Source of the DNA: CAVVFX01 sp963747535
GTDB lineage: Bacteria > Acidobacteriota > Terriglobia > Bryobacterales > Bryobacteraceae
Length of the DNA: 64,000 bases
Direction of reading: 5' to 3'
Assembly (NCBI GenBank): GCA_963747535.1
Contig: CAVVFX010000013.1
Location: 62,001 to 126,000 of the forward strand
The position numbers and the translations under genes are program-made. Shown piece by piece: positions 1 through 9,573 of this stretch. The notes beneath the pieces were generated by a model. The model did no database searches, was not told the origin of the DNA, and saw nothing but the letters and a program-made list of their open reading frames with translations. The number at the start of each line of letters is the position of its first letter. Position 1 is the stretch's first letter.

Positions 1-1
1 G

Positions 2-595
2 CTCGCCGCTAATAGCTGCGAACGATCCCGAAGAACGGGTGACCATCTTCATGGTTTTGGCCCGCACTTGGTCCGATGGGACGCCGGCACCATCCAACAT
101 GCACTGACGGTAGATCGCTTCGAGTGTGCAATGTGAGGTATCTCGGTGAAGGCGCCCTGCGACCCGTGCCGCCCGCATTTTTCCCTCAGACGTAGAACGC
201 TGCGGAAGAGGCGTCTTGCCCAGCCTTGAATGGATCGTCTTCGACTCGTACAAAGCTCGGATCGATCCTGCCGCGCCAGCAATTCTGGCAAGTGGGCCGA
301 TAACGGGGATATTGGAAAGTGTAGGCCGCGTGCCGGCTGCGGCGGTCACCCGTGCAAAGTTCGGATGCCGCCGTTCTGGAGGGCAGATCCAGGAAGCGTG
401 GGAAGTCCCGTGATCCAGGGTAATCCGGCGCGGACGACTGCATATGCCGCAATAGTCTTGCAGGTATCGGCGAGGAACGCTCTCGATTAGGCTATTCAGT
501 CCAGGACGGGATAGAAACACCTTGCTTTTCAATCGCAGATGCAGCGTTGGTCGAACAGTACCGCCGGAGAGCGGTACAGTTCGAGCGAAATGGAG
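2..595 (-). other. Open reading frame running off the left edge, unidentified
   Basis: One minus-strand frame is open for about 198 codons, from a TAG at 596-598 to the window edge, so the gene's 3' end, if it is a gene, lies outside. The translation is rich in Arg, Ser, Pro and Thr and includes the stretches LGKTPLPQRSTSEGKM and LEAIYRQCMLDGAGVP. No ATG lies near the 5' end and no domain is recognised. In GC-rich DNA a frame this long can be open by chance, and the region borders mobile-element debris, so it may equally be the tail of a decayed gene. Confidence 0.25.
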
Positions 596-598
596 CTA

Positions 599-1184
599 AA
601 AGAAGAGATCCCCTAAAGTAGAAGCGGATGAAGTACAAGCGTATCGTCGTCACCAAATGAGGCCCACCTGAGAATCTTCAAATCACCGAATGCGAGCTGC
701 GGCTCCGTCACCAGAGGAAGCCCTTGTCAAGGTTCTCGCTACGTGTGTCTGCCTGCCTGACGTGCAGGCGGGTTATGGACTCAGCCCGTTCCGACCCAAG
801 GTGCCCTTCGGGCGGGGCTAGGCCAACCACGGGTCCGGCAGCCTCGGCTAACCGGCCCGAGTTGAAGGCTGCTGGGAGCTCGATGGGGCACTCGCCGCCA
901 CCTCTTTGATGGGAACGGGCCCCTGCAGTTAACGCGTTGACCTGCTGTCGTGGTTTCGGTGAAACGAGGGCGGATACCTGACCCGGCACGTGGCGGTCAA
1001 TCTAGCAACTGCGCCGCCGCCGGTTGCTTGAGAATAATACGTCGATTGACCAGCCTCTCGGCAAGTGCCGTCCAAGCCTGTGTTCCGGGCGGAAAAGGCA
1101 GATCCGGGAGATGGCGACCCGGGCCGAGCATGTAGTACTCGACGCCACTTGTTATTCGCTGAAACTACCATGCCGGCGACGGAC
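599..1184. other. Intergenic stretch, no supportable gene
   Basis: Only short ORFs with no family resemblance on either strand. A small imperfect palindrome (CCTGCCTGACGTGCAGGCGG) lies near 755-775. Nothing else is recognised. Confidence 0.5.
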
Positions 1185-2402
1185 TTACTTCGCAGTAGGT
1201 TTGCATTTAGGATCAGCGATTTCGACCCTGCGGTTCTTCATACGGCCTTCGTCGCGATTATTGTCCGCGACGGGTTGGGTTTTGCCGTAGCCCTTAGCGG
1301 TCATGCGGCCAGCGGCGACTCCGTGCTGTGTTAGCCAGGTCATGACGGAACGAGCGCGAGCTTCGGACAGAGTCTGATTGTAGCCCTCGGCGCCCACATT
1401 GTCGGTGTGCCCCTGAATTTCGACGTTGAGCGAGGGGTTCGCTTTCATTAGCGTCGAGACTTGCATAAGAACTCCGTCGGAAGCCGACTGGAGAGTGGAT
1501 TTGTTGAAATCGAAAAGCACTCCCACCAGCGCGACGTGACAGTCGGAGGCGAGGGTGGATTTCATCTGATCGGTGCCGGCTTCCTTGCCGACTCGCAAGT
1601 CGTAGTCACTTCCGTGATCAATCAAATACGCCCACAGATTGCGTCCTTTTTTAGAGTAATGAGCTACGATCACTTCGGCATTCGGCGATTCCTTTTCGAT
1701 GCTCCAGCCAGCCTTGATCAGGGCGTCATGGTAAACAGCGACAAAGAGCGGCTGCGAGCCGTCCTTCAACGAGTAACTGCGGACGACCGAGCCGTTAGCG
1801 ACGATTTCGTCCTGGCTTGCGCCCTGTGGGGTCAGACGGAAGGGGGCATTGTCCTCCTGTCCGCCATGCGCCACGGAACCGGGAATCGGCGCGAGAAACG
1901 GGAAGTCGCCTTTGGCTGCTTCGGGCAGTTTCTCGGGAGTTGCCGCGGGCTCCGTCAAGGTCAATGAGACCGGCGGCGGCGTCACCTCGATGATTTCGGC
2001 AAAGAAGTCGGTCCCGGGATTATCCGTACCGGCGTTGGCCCACGCGTCGGCTCCGTCCCGGTTGTAGTGCAAAACCACATGCAGGCCGCCCTTAAAATTC
2101 TCTGAGACAACTGTCCATCCTGCTTGCACTGCGTAGGGCTTCACGGCGGCCCATATTGACTCGCGGTCTTTAAATCCCGGAGTGCGTACGAAGAGATTCC
2201 AGTGACGGCCGTATCTTTTCACAGGGCTAGCGCCATAGGACGGAATCGTCGCCAGGCCCCAGACTTCGTAACCATACTGTTGCTCAATCTTACCCCAATG
2301 AGTCATGAAACCGGCTTCAGCCGGGGGTATAGGTGATTGGGCTAGGCAGGGAATCGTCAGGGCGAGAATTCGTATAAAAACCGGAATTTGCAGATTGGAC
2401 AT
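1185..2402 (-). CDS. OmpA-family outer-membrane/peptidoglycan-binding protein
   Basis: About 405 residues from the ATG at 2402. This start is preferred over an upstream in-frame start at 2546 because it gives a hydrophobic export signal (MSNLQIPVFIRILALTIPCLAQS). The C-terminal ~120 residues are a classic OmpA domain: a LFDFNKSTL strand, then EIQGHTDNVG, LSEARARSV and a closing NRRVEI, the elements that bind meso-diaminopimelate in peptidoglycan. The N-terminal ~240 residues are not recognised. By family it should tether the outer envelope to the cell wall. It is transcribed alone, diverging from the truncated peptidase gene at 2748. Confidence 0.85.
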   Translation of the reverse strand: MSNLQIPVFIRILALTIPCLAQSPIPPAEAGFMTHWGKIEQQYGYEVWGLATIPSYGASPVKRYGRHWNLFVRTPGFKDRESIWAAVKPYAVQAGWTVVSENFKGGLHVVLHYNRDGADAWANAGTDNPGTDFFAEIIEVTPPPVSLTLTEPAATPEKLPEAAKGDFPFLAPIPGSVAHGGQEDNAPFRLTPQGASQDEIVANGSVVRSYSLKDGSQPLFVAVYHDALIKAGWSIEKESPNAEVIVAHYSKKGRNLWAYLIDHGSDYDLRVGKEAGTDQMKSTLASDCHVALVGVLFDFNKSTLQSASDGVLMQVSTLMKANPSLNVEIQGHTDNVGAEGYNQTLSEARARSVMTWLTQHGVAAGRMTAKGYGKTQPVADNNRDEGRMKNRRVEIADPKCKPTAK

Positions 2403-2747
2403 TGGTCCATTGTAGTTCCTCGCCCGAATCCCCGAAACGCCAAATAACAGCTCGGAACGGCCGGAGGTGATCAAGTTTTGACGGATTATCGTCATGTCCA
2501 TGTTGCCGCTCCGGCTTGCTCCTGGATCGCGCGCCACTCGAAACAATTGAGTATTCTGCCCCTTGTATCCGCCAATCCACTGGGATGCATAGACACCGTC
2601 TCGTACATAGATTCTAGTTCTGGCTTAGAGGAGGAGGCTTTGCGGGTAATGGAAGAGCGGCCGACCATTCATTCCCTATCCGGTTGGCTCTTTTGTGTTA
2701 GCCTGCTCCTGTACTGAAATGATCTGCCGAGCCTGGGATTTCCGAAA

Positions 2748-3521
2748 ATGATGATGCGGTTCGCCTTAGTGAGCGCCTTGATGTTTGCCTTTCAAAACTG
2801 CACCGGCTCGGCCCCTCGTGCGGCCACCAGCGAGACAAAATACCTTGACAATTCCGGCCGTGATGACGTACTCAGCGGCGGGGTCAGGATGATTCCGGTT
2901 CAAACGCCGAAGGGCTCCTTCCACGTCTGGACCAAGCGCGTCGGCAACAACCCCAGGATCAAGGTGCTGCTTCTGCATGGAGGACCGGGTGCGACGCACG
3001 AGTACTTCGAGGCGTTCGATAGCTATTTCCCCGCTGCCGGCATCGAATATTACTACTACGATCAGCTTGGCTCGGCCTACAGCGACCAGCCGGACATACC
3101 GGAACTGTGGGAGTTGCCCCGCTTTGTTGAGGAGGTGGAGCAGGTCAGGCGGGCCCTGGGACTTGATCAGGACAATTTTTATCTTTTAGGGCAGTCATGG
3201 GGCGGAATCCTCGCAATGGAATATGCGCTGAAGTACCAGCGACATCTGAAAGGCCTGATCATCTCCAACATGGTGGCCAGTATCCCGGCATACAACGAAT
3301 ACGCCCAAAAAATTCTGATGCCGGCCATGGACCAGAAAGCGCTGGCGGAAATCAAACGCCTCGAAGCCGCAGGACAGTACGACAACCCGCATTACATGGA
3401 GCTGCTGATGCAGCATCACTACGTGCAGCATATTCTGCGCGGGCCGCGCATTGCGCCTAGATCACGGCGTTACCGTACATCACTCCGCGGTCCGGCTATC
3501 CGGATCGATGATGTCCAGTAA
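2748..3521 (+). pseudogene. Proline iminopeptidase-like alpha/beta hydrolase, 3'-truncated
   Basis: 257 residues, against roughly 310-350 for the family. A signal-like N-terminus is followed by the oxyanion-hole motif HGGPG and the nucleophile elbow GQSWGG, both typical of S33 proline iminopeptidases and L-amino-acid amidases. The cap region continues to HHYVQHILR and then turns into unrelated Arg-rich sequence. The part that should carry the catalytic Asp and His is missing, so the product is probably inactive. The 3' end faces another gene that also lost its C-terminus (3569-4165), which suggests one deletion removed both tails. Confidence 0.75.
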
Positions 3522-3568
3522 GGCCGGTTTTCGTCCGTCGGCGAGTTTTCGAGTGCCCGGAGATGGGG

Positions 3569-4165
3569 CTAAGGCCGGATGAGAAGAACCTCAAAAACAC
3601 TGGCCGCTAATGGTATCCTTAAGGGCAGGCTGGCAGACGGCAGATTGCTGGTCACCGCCTGCGGCTCGGTAATGCCGTTCAGAAAGGCCGGGCTCTGGGC
3701 AGCATACATCTGCACGGCGCCATCGAGCGCCGAAGCCTGGCCGTCCGGCGTCGCGAAATCCGCAGGAATGGTTATCGCGTCGGCCGTCGGATCGATTGAA
3801 AGAATTGAGCCTTCCGGATCATTGGAACGAGCCGGCGGCGCACCGAAATTAGAAGTCGACGCCACCAGGATTCGCTTCGGATCCAGCACCGCTCCGGGCT
3901 GTGTGTACGGCGTGAAGGCCGAATTGTCATGCAATGGACTGCCCCGCAGAAAGTCCCCGACCTCACTCACCGCACCCGCTCCGGGAATCCCTGTCGCGAT
4001 GATGCGCGCGTGCAAGACACCCTGCCGGTCCCCATAGACGGCATCGCCAGACAACGGGCCGGAAGATAGCGGGCTGGATTCAGCATTGACGCTTGTGGTT
4101 CGCTCGTTGACAATTGCTAAACCAACCGCAGCCACGCAAAGTGAAACGAAGAACTTTCTAGTCAC
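3569..4165 (-). pseudogene. N-terminal fragment of a large secreted protein
   Basis: Start chosen at the GTG at 4165 because AGGAGG sits seven bases upstream. It opens a signal peptide (TRKFFVSLCVAAVGLAIV...VNA). Mature sequence includes GPLSGDAVYGDRQGVLHARIIA and ends shortly after VTSNLPSASLPL. My recollection of the family is that similar acidobacterial proteins are much longer and continue past that Ser-Leu-Pro stretch, so this reads as the N-terminal fifth or so of a big extracellular protein. The last ~20 codons look like accidental read-through beyond a deletion junction. No catalytic function can be assigned. Confidence 0.5.
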
Positions 4166-4245
4166 CGATAGCCTCCTCATCGCTGAATTATAAGTCTCAA
4201 ACTGCTTTGTAAACAACCGTATTTCGGGGCGCTCTATTGTACGGC

Positions 4246-4632
4246 TCAGAGCGTCTCGAGAAATGCGATGAGAGCCTTACGGTCCTCACCGGAAAGATCC
4301 AACCCGAAGACATGGCCCTTGACGGCAACAGTCTCAGTTCCGTAAGGCTTGAAGCCAGTGGGAACGTAGCCATCTCTCACGCGGTTCGGGTCGAACCAGT
4401 CTTCGAGCGTGGCACACCAGCCGTTGTGGCCGAACATGCTCCGATACCAGACGCCCGTCATGGAAGGCACCTTGTAATAGCCTGTTCCGCTCCGGGTTCT
4501 CATGGCGAGGTTTGGATCCGTTCCAACCGGAGTGGGAAGGACATCGAGAGTCGCACGTGCGTCCCGCGGAACATGGAAACCCTCCGTCGGCGTGAGCTTG
4601 TTGTTCGTGTAAAGAGGCGGCGTGTGGCAAGC
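4246..4632 (-). pseudogene. C-terminal fragment of a c-type cytochrome (peroxidase-like)
   Basis: The frame reads ACHTPPLYTNNKLTP, then TGYYKVPSMTGVWYR, GHNGWCATLEDWFDP and KGHVFGLDLSGEDRKALIAF up to the stop at 4246. These are C-terminal blocks of acidobacterial cytochrome c proteins that follow the CxxCH haem site. The fragment begins at what looks like the last two residues (Cys-His) of that haem motif. Everything 5' has been replaced by the pRiA4b-like gene start. An in-frame ATG at 4503 exists but would yield only 85 residues and no haem site. Confidence 0.7.
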
Positions 4633-4988
4633 CGCTTCTCCAGGACGATGCTATGCTCCCAGCTATCGCCAAAATCGTACGTGTAAATAACTTTGGAGCC
4701 GACCCTCCCCAGTATGCCGGAGAGGCGGACCGTGCGCTCGTTTTCGGCAGAGGGCATCCCCATGAGTTGGTCTTCAGGGTCGGGTCGTCCGAAGCGCCTC
4801 TGGCCAATGGAAAATTCGTGCATATGGCCGTCTTCCCACCCCATCGCGGCTTGCAGGACATCATGCAACTGCGCCAGAGTCAGGTCCGCGGGCGCCAACA
4901 GCCGGCGCCAGATCGGTGGGCTCGTGCCGAGGAGAGTGACCTTGAGCTGATAGATTTCTGGTGGAACCACGCTCTTTTTCGTCGGCAT
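4633..4988 (-). pseudogene. N-terminal fragment of a pRiA4b ORF-3 / IS1096-TnpR family protein
   Basis: Starts at the ATG at 4988 after GAGGAG. Residues include YQLKVTLLGTSPPIWRRLL, LHDVLQAAMGWEDGHMHEF and IYTYDFGDSWEHSIVLEK, the diagnostic blocks of the plasmid pRiA4b ORF-3 family. The family normally continues into a Cys-containing C-terminal half. Here it breaks straight after VLEK and runs out of frame into the cytochrome fragment, giving a hybrid ORF to 4500. The function of the family is unknown; it is often found near transposases. Confidence 0.7.
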
Positions 4989-5006
4989 AATGAGCTCTCC
5001 TCGATA

Positions 5007-5882
5007 TTAATCCCGGCATAGCTGCTGGCGCGCGTCGCGCGCCAGCGGATAAACATAGATATCTTTGACCGCTTGACCGTGAGCGGCGTGCGCCCGGTCC
5101 ATGCGACCACGTCCGGCGGTTTGACCAACATGAATCCAGTTAGCGGCGCGATAACAGGTTCCGTGAAAACGGGCTGCATCCACCAGCGTTTCCAGCAGCA
5201 GAGGACGATAGCCGTAGTAATTTTCCCAATCCGGCGGCAGTCGCCGTGCACTCAGCCCCAGGATCTTGCTCGCGAGTCCTGCGACACGAACCCACGGCAG
5301 GATGAGGAATCTGGCGTTGTTCACGATCCATTGCAAGTTGCGCTGCCGTTGCTCGTCGTTCCAGCCGATCCACTCATCGCGAGCTTGCATCTTCCAGGCT
5401 GGCGATGTCCAGAGCAAACAGGCCAACTCCCGCTCGCGATTGCGCACCCAGTAGCGCAGGTGTGCGCCGAACGGCACGCGACATCCCAGATAGTGATACC
5501 GTTCGACGTGCTCGCGCCACCGACGGCTCTCGGCTTGGCTTTCCACCAGGGCCAGATCCAGAGGCTCGCACTCGCTGGCGGCGCACTGGACGGGCGCCGG
5601 TTCGCAGCACGATTTTGATAGGTCTGCCCGTCGTGGACCCTTCCCGCCCAGTTTTCGCACCGCGGGGAGTTTTAGGAAGCCTTCGGTTTGGAGTTGCTCC
5701 AGTAGTTGCCGGCACTCGTGGTTCTTTAGCCCTCCGTTGGGCCGTGTCCACTCCAGCAACTCGCAGACGGTCCGTGCGATTTCCGTCACGCCGAGGGCGG
5801 AAAACTCCTGCGCGGTCTGGCGCATCAACTCCAGTTCGCCGGCGCCGAACGTGCGTCCGCAAAAGGTCAGGGATTCAGGCAT
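5007..5882 (-). CDS. DUF4338 / DruA-like protein next to IS66 transposase
   Basis: 291 residues from the ATG at 5882 (MPESLTFCGRTF), 20 bases after the transposase stop. Family marks are HVERYHYLGC, WVRNRERELACLLWTSPAWK, RNLQWIVNNARFLILPWVRVAGLASKILG in segments, and the C-terminal KDIYVYPL. DUF4338 is the DruA component of the Druantia anti-phage system, but stand-alone members also travel with transposases. Pairing with an IS66 transposase favours a mobile-element role here. The final codons contain a perfect palindrome (5024-5046). An earlier start at 6065 would overlap the transposase and is rejected. Confidence 0.75.
   Translation of the reverse strand: MPESLTFCGRTFGAGELELMRQTAQEFSALGVTEIARTVCELLEWTRPNGGLKNHECRQLLEQLQTEGFLKLPAVRKLGGKGPRRADLSKSCCEPAPVQCAASECEPLDLALVESQAESRRWREHVERYHYLGCRVPFGAHLRYWVRNRERELACLLWTSPAWKMQARDEWIGWNDEQRQRNLQWIVNNARFLILPWVRVAGLASKILGLSARRLPPDWENYYGYRPLLLETLVDAARFHGTCYRAANWIHVGQTAGRGRMDRAHAAHGQAVKDIYVYPLARDARQQLCRD
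5024..5046. repeat. Perfect 11-bp inverted repeat inside the DruA-like 3' end
   Basis: Arms GCTGGCGCGCG and CGCGCGCCAGC flank a single T. It encodes Leu-Ala-Arg-Asp-Ala-Arg-Gln on the minus strand, and could fold in the mRNA near the stop or mark an element end. Confidence 0.6.
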
Positions 5883-5902
5883 GCATTTGAGAATGGCGCG
5901 GC

Positions 5903-7336
5903 TCAGTCCGCGCCGGGCACAATGTCTAGGATCACGGTCCGTGGCGCACGCAACAGCCCTACGCAGCGCGTGAAGGCGTCCTTGCCCTGCTGCCAGCAGG
6001 TGCGCAGCACACTGGCCAGGATCTGTTGCGTACGCGCCCCTTCCCAGGTCCGGTTCCCACCCCACACCTTGCGGGCGATCACCATGCCGCGAATCGCGCG
6101 CTCCGCCGCATTGTTGGTGGCGTCCAGCCCGGGACAGTGCAGGAAGGTGAACAGCCAGAGTAGTTCATGTGCGAGATGCCGCGCGAACCGATGGTTCGCC
6201 GGATTACGGCGTCGTGTTTCCAGCATCCGGTCCAGTTTGGCTTCCAGCTTGCCCGTGGCGATGCTCATGCCACGTCCGGAGATCTCACCCTGCGCGTAGC
6301 GGTCGCGCAATGCCAAGCCCGTCTGAAGCAAATCCTCTACGGCCCGGGGGAAGGCCAGCGCCGCTGGCGAGGCGATCTGCGCCATCTCGCGGCAACGCTT
6401 CAGCAGATGGGCCAGACAACTTTGATGGAATGCGAGCCGGAACCGGTAGTAGGGCGCCCATCCGTCGTGAATCAGAAACCCATCGTATCCGGCGCCCAGA
6501 ATCGCTACCGACTGTTCGTATCCTCGGCCCGGCAGAACGGCATATACAGTCACCTGCGCGTTCACCGCCACGTGCAACCACTGCAGCCGGCCGCCCACCT
6601 TCCAGCCGGTTTCGTCCATGCCGTTCACGGGAGCTTGCCGCGCGGTTTCCACCAGTCCGTCATAGGTCGGCTGCGCACGGCCCGCCATCCGCGCCAGTGC
6701 CCGGTACAACCCTCCACGACTGACCTCCAGCCCGAACCCATAGAACAGGACTTGCCGTGTGTGCCCCAGCGACAGCCCCATCTGCTTGTTCAGGATCGCT
6801 GCCAGGGTCAGTGCCTCCGGCCCCAACTGCACGCTGCCGACTCCTACCGCATCCGAGGTCTGCAACGGATGGCGTCCCTGCACCCGCCGCTTGCATTTGC
6901 AGCAGTGGCCCACGGCGATATCGAAACGGCGCACTATGGTGCGCCGGACAATCTCTTCCTGATACTGTGTTTCGCAGCTTTCTGCTTCCACGCCGCCGCA
7001 ATGCGGGCAGCACTCTGGCAAGGGCACCGCGAATCCTTCATCCACGCGCGCCGGGATGGGACGGCAAGCCTGCCGGCCATAGCGGCGGCCCGGTTTGCGA
7101 CCCTGCCGCTGCGGGTTGGCTTTTGGTGTGCCTCGCGAATGCGGTGCGGCCTGGCGCTTGCGGGCGCGCAACGCGGCTGCCAGTTCCCGGCGCAGACGTT
7201 CGGTTTCCTGTTTCAGCCGCTCGATCTCTTTGCGCAGCCTCTCGTTTTCCTGCTTCGCTCGATCCAGATCTCGTTTCGGAACAAACTCGATGCTCTCAGG
7301 TTGCTTATCTGCGCCAGGTCTGCCGACTGGTCTCAT
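5903..7336 (-). CDS. tnpC: IS66 family transposase (TnpC)
   Basis: 477 residues, normal for the family. Residues ~20-60 form a Leu-zipper-like coiled coil. Two Cys clusters (CCPHC near 109-113, CCKC near 145-148) make the IS66 zinc-binding region. The DDE catalytic triad is visible as D241 (MDETGW), D291 (HDGW) and E412 (NNAAER). All blocks are in one frame, so the enzyme may be active. It is followed 20 bases later by the DruA-like gene. The classical IS66 partners TnpA and TnpB are not found in the window. Confidence 0.92.
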   Translation of the reverse strand: MRPVGRPGADKQPESIEFVPKRDLDRAKQENERLRKEIERLKQETERLRRELAAALRARKRQAAPHSRGTPKANPQRQGRKPGRRYGRQACRPIPARVDEGFAVPLPECCPHCGGVEAESCETQYQEEIVRRTIVRRFDIAVGHCCKCKRRVQGRHPLQTSDAVGVGSVQLGPEALTLAAILNKQMGLSLGHTRQVLFYGFGLEVSRGGLYRALARMAGRAQPTYDGLVETARQAPVNGMDETGWKVGGRLQWLHVAVNAQVTVYAVLPGRGYEQSVAILGAGYDGFLIHDGWAPYYRFRLAFHQSCLAHLLKRCREMAQIASPAALAFPRAVEDLLQTGLALRDRYAQGEISGRGMSIATGKLEAKLDRMLETRRRNPANHRFARHLAHELLWLFTFLHCPGLDATNNAAERAIRGMVIARKVWGGNRTWEGARTQQILASVLRTCWQQGKDAFTRCVGLLRAPRTVILDIVPGAD

Positions 7337-7905
7337 CCAACCCTACGGTAGCCGAAGCCGCAGCTTTTGTCCAGCGAAATCTTCAGACGACCTATTTCAG
7401 AGGTCTCTCAGGCTGGTAAACAAATACGACCGTTCATCGTGTCGGTCGGATCTTTCTGAATATGTGATACTTCATTTCTTATCTTCATAAGTTCATTGCT
7501 TTTCATGTTCACAAAATTGGGTTGAGCCGGGTTCATTTGAACCCGGGCGTCTGGCAGGGCACGCCTTAACGCCTGGTCATTTAGAGATACGGGGAGTTAC
7601 CCACCTTGGCTGCGCGAAGCCGTCGCGCAGCTATTATTGGCTGCCCGCAAAAAAAGAGGCTCGTCAGAAAAAGAAGTGGGACTACATTCCCGTCGTTCGC
7701 CCAGGAACTTCCTGTAGGCGAGCGCGTCTTAGAGGCGGATTCTGGATTCCAGCACATTCGGAATGTCGGTGAGAGCCTGGCATATAGGCGCGATCTCCCG
7801 GGTGCTTAATAATTCAATCGGCGGCCAAGCCGCGAAACCGCTGATCTGGCCGTCACTCAAAACGCGAAGCCCGTTGCGACTCCAGGCGCTCCCAGGATCA
7901 GACAT

Positions 7906-8112
7906 ATGGCCGCGACGGGCTTCGAGCTGCAATGGCAATCCAGGCCGGTGAAGAAGGAGCGCGATGAATCAAAGGTCAAATCCACCTGCCCGCAGTGCTT
8001 GCTGAACGTTTGGGGCAAATCGACCGCTCACGTGGACTGCCGCGACTGCCTCCAACAGATGTTGGACCCACATGAGTTCGGCAAGTGTGCAGTTTCCGGC
8101 GGCGCAACATGA
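7906..8112 (+). pseudogene. C-terminal fragment of a SprT-like protein
   Basis: Sixty-eight codons containing SRPVKKERDESKVKSTCPQC, LNVWGKSTAHVDCRDC and a closing acidic segment. This matches the C-terminal zinc ribbon (CPxCxxNxWxK...CxxC) of SprT-like proteins carried on plasmids and genomic islands. The zincin-like SprT domain that should precede it is absent and upstream frames do not restore it, so this is best read as a gene remnant. Confidence 0.45.
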
Positions 8113-8416
8113 CTCGGTACGGTGTTTTCGAAGGTCGTTGCGATTCGGAAGGCGGCACAAGTGGGCCGCAACCGGTGATTTTTAGAATCTGGCAGGACCG
8201 AGGAAGAAAGCCGGAGCCATTCCAGGAGATTTCTTCAAGATGAAGTCGCGAAGAGGACGATCCGGCACGATCCAGGCCATCGGAACGCTGGCTTTCATAC
8301 ATGGGTCGACCACGAAATCGGTGTGGAAACGGATGCATGAACCTCAGTTTTGGCGAACTTGGCGAACTCAGCCTGGCGAACTAAACGGCGGCGAATTGAA
8401 AACGGAGATCTGACGC

Positions 8417-8623
8417 ATGACCACCACACTTCGAACGTCTCAATACGAGGGTCCGAAAGCCTGCGTCTATCGCGTGCGTTGTCCGCATTGCCAGCGGCCA
8501 ACACTGATCGGGTTTGGGGCGGCTGAAGCGATCATCAGACACTCGTGTACGCACTTCAGGGCGGTGGTCGTCGTTGGCGGACATGATGTGCGAGTCGAGT
8601 TCTGTGTTGAACCGATCGGCTAG
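8417..8623 (+). CDS. Small CPHC-containing protein, unidentified
   Basis: Sixty-eight residues from the ATG at 8417, with GGAG 12 bases upstream. It contains CPHC followed later by HSC, a plausible single zinc knuckle, and a hydrophobic VVVVGG strand. No family is recognised. It stands alone in a region of decayed DNA, and a minus-strand ORF covers much of the same span, so it may be spurious. Confidence 0.4.
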   Translation: MTTTLRTSQYEGPKACVYRVRCPHCQRPTLIGFGAAEAIIRHSCTHFRAVVVVGGHDVRVEFCVEPIG

Positions 8624-8868
8624 AACTGCCGCAGTCGCCGTGCGCAGAGAAAGAGTTCAAAAAGAATTGGCACCAGCTAAAGTTTCGCGGGTCAAAGACA
8701 GGTTTAGTCGGCGGTCCCCGCATCTTCATCTCGTTGGCATCTGCGCCATGCCGCTCAGAGGGATGGCGTTCAAGGTGCTAGTCGTCGTCTCTCGATCCCC
8801 GGTCTTGAGCGAAACTCCGTCAATCAGTTCCCGGTTCTGAAAGAGCAAACACCGGAGACGTTAGATAT

Positions 8869-9573
8869 TTAAGAGGCCGCTTTCTTAGAGACAGCTGCTG
8901 TAGAAGTCGCATCTTTAAGAGTTTGGATGATCTGTTTTGATGGGGCAGTCCAGCCGATGATACCGCCCTGCGCTACGACCATCTTGAGCACGGATGCTTT
9001 GAACTCCGGGAAATAGCTTCCCGTCCCATCCTCCACCAACACGCAATCGTAACCTCGGTCGTTCGCGGCTCGCATACTGGTCTGTACACACACTTCGGTC
9101 GTGCACCCTGTGATGATCAGGTTCGTGATGCCCCGGGTGTGCAAATAGTCATTCAACGGAGTGGAATAGAAGGCGTCTTTGCCTGGCTTGGGGATCACCA
9201 ACTCGCCCGGCATCGGCGCGCACTGATCGATGAAATCCGACCCCGGTTGCCCGTCGATGAGAATCCGCCCCATCGGCCCTACCATTCCGATCTTTATTTT
9301 CGGGTTTCCACGCTCGCGCTTGGCTGTCGGACAATCGGAAAGATCTGGCTTTTGACACTCCTTGGTATGGATGATGGGCAGCCCCGCCGCTCTGAATGCG
9401 GCCTGCAAGCTGGCTATGACAGGGATGCAGGGTGCGAGGAGGTTGACGTGGTTTCCCAGCGAAGAGGCGAAGCCGCCTACCTCGCAGAAGTCGCGCTGCA
9501 TATCGATGCAGAGCAGCGCGATGTGGTCCAGACTAAAATCATAGTCGAAGGGTGTTGCCTTCATCATGGGCAT
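8869..9573 (-). CDS. Isochorismatase-family cysteine hydrolase
   Basis: 234 residues; AAGGAGAG lies 6-8 bases before the ATG at 9573. The family catalytic triad is present: D24 in IDMQRDF, K132 in KPGKDAF and C162 in TTEVCVQTS, preceded by the cis-peptide region GCTTE. The N-terminal extension and the long insert at residues 70-120 resemble biuret amidohydrolase and N-carbamoyl-type amidases more than true isochorismatases. The substrate cannot be read from sequence; an amide or ureido compound is the likeliest. The gene stands alone. Confidence 0.85.
   Translation of the reverse strand: MPMMKATPFDYDFSLDHIALLCIDMQRDFCEVGGFASSLGNHVNLLAPCIPVIASLQAAFRAAGLPIIHTKECQKPDLSDCPTAKRERGNPKIKIGMVGPMGRILIDGQPGSDFIDQCAPMPGELVIPKPGKDAFYSTPLNDYLHTRGITNLIITGCTTEVCVQTSMRAANDRGYDCVLVEDGTGSYFPEFKASVLKMVVAQGGIIGWTAPSKQIIQTLKDATSTAAVSKKAAS

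Larger units (their letters stand above)
5007..7336 (-). mobile_element. IS66-type element core (transposase + DruA-like partner)
   Basis: Two tightly spaced minus-strand genes, transposase first and DUF4338 second. Terminal inverted repeats could not be fixed by eye. The element lacks the TnpA/TnpB accessory genes of classical IS66. Confidence 0.6.
7337..8868. other. Gene-poor region with decayed fragments
   Basis: Apart from the two small entries at 7906 and 8417, no coding sequence is convincing. It contains two perfect hairpins, CCGGGTTC/GAACCCGG (7527-7546, loop ATTT) and GCTGCGCG/CGCGCAGC (7609-7631), which may belong to the right flank of the IS66 element. Confidence 0.5.

Noticed and set aside
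5007..5882. Complete Druantia defence system
   Set aside because: Only the DruA-like gene is present; no DruB-E or helicase gene nearby, and the neighbour is a transposase.
6167..7351. 394-residue plus-strand ORF
   Set aside because: Antisense shadow of the IS66 transposase, which has a full DDE triad on the minus strand.
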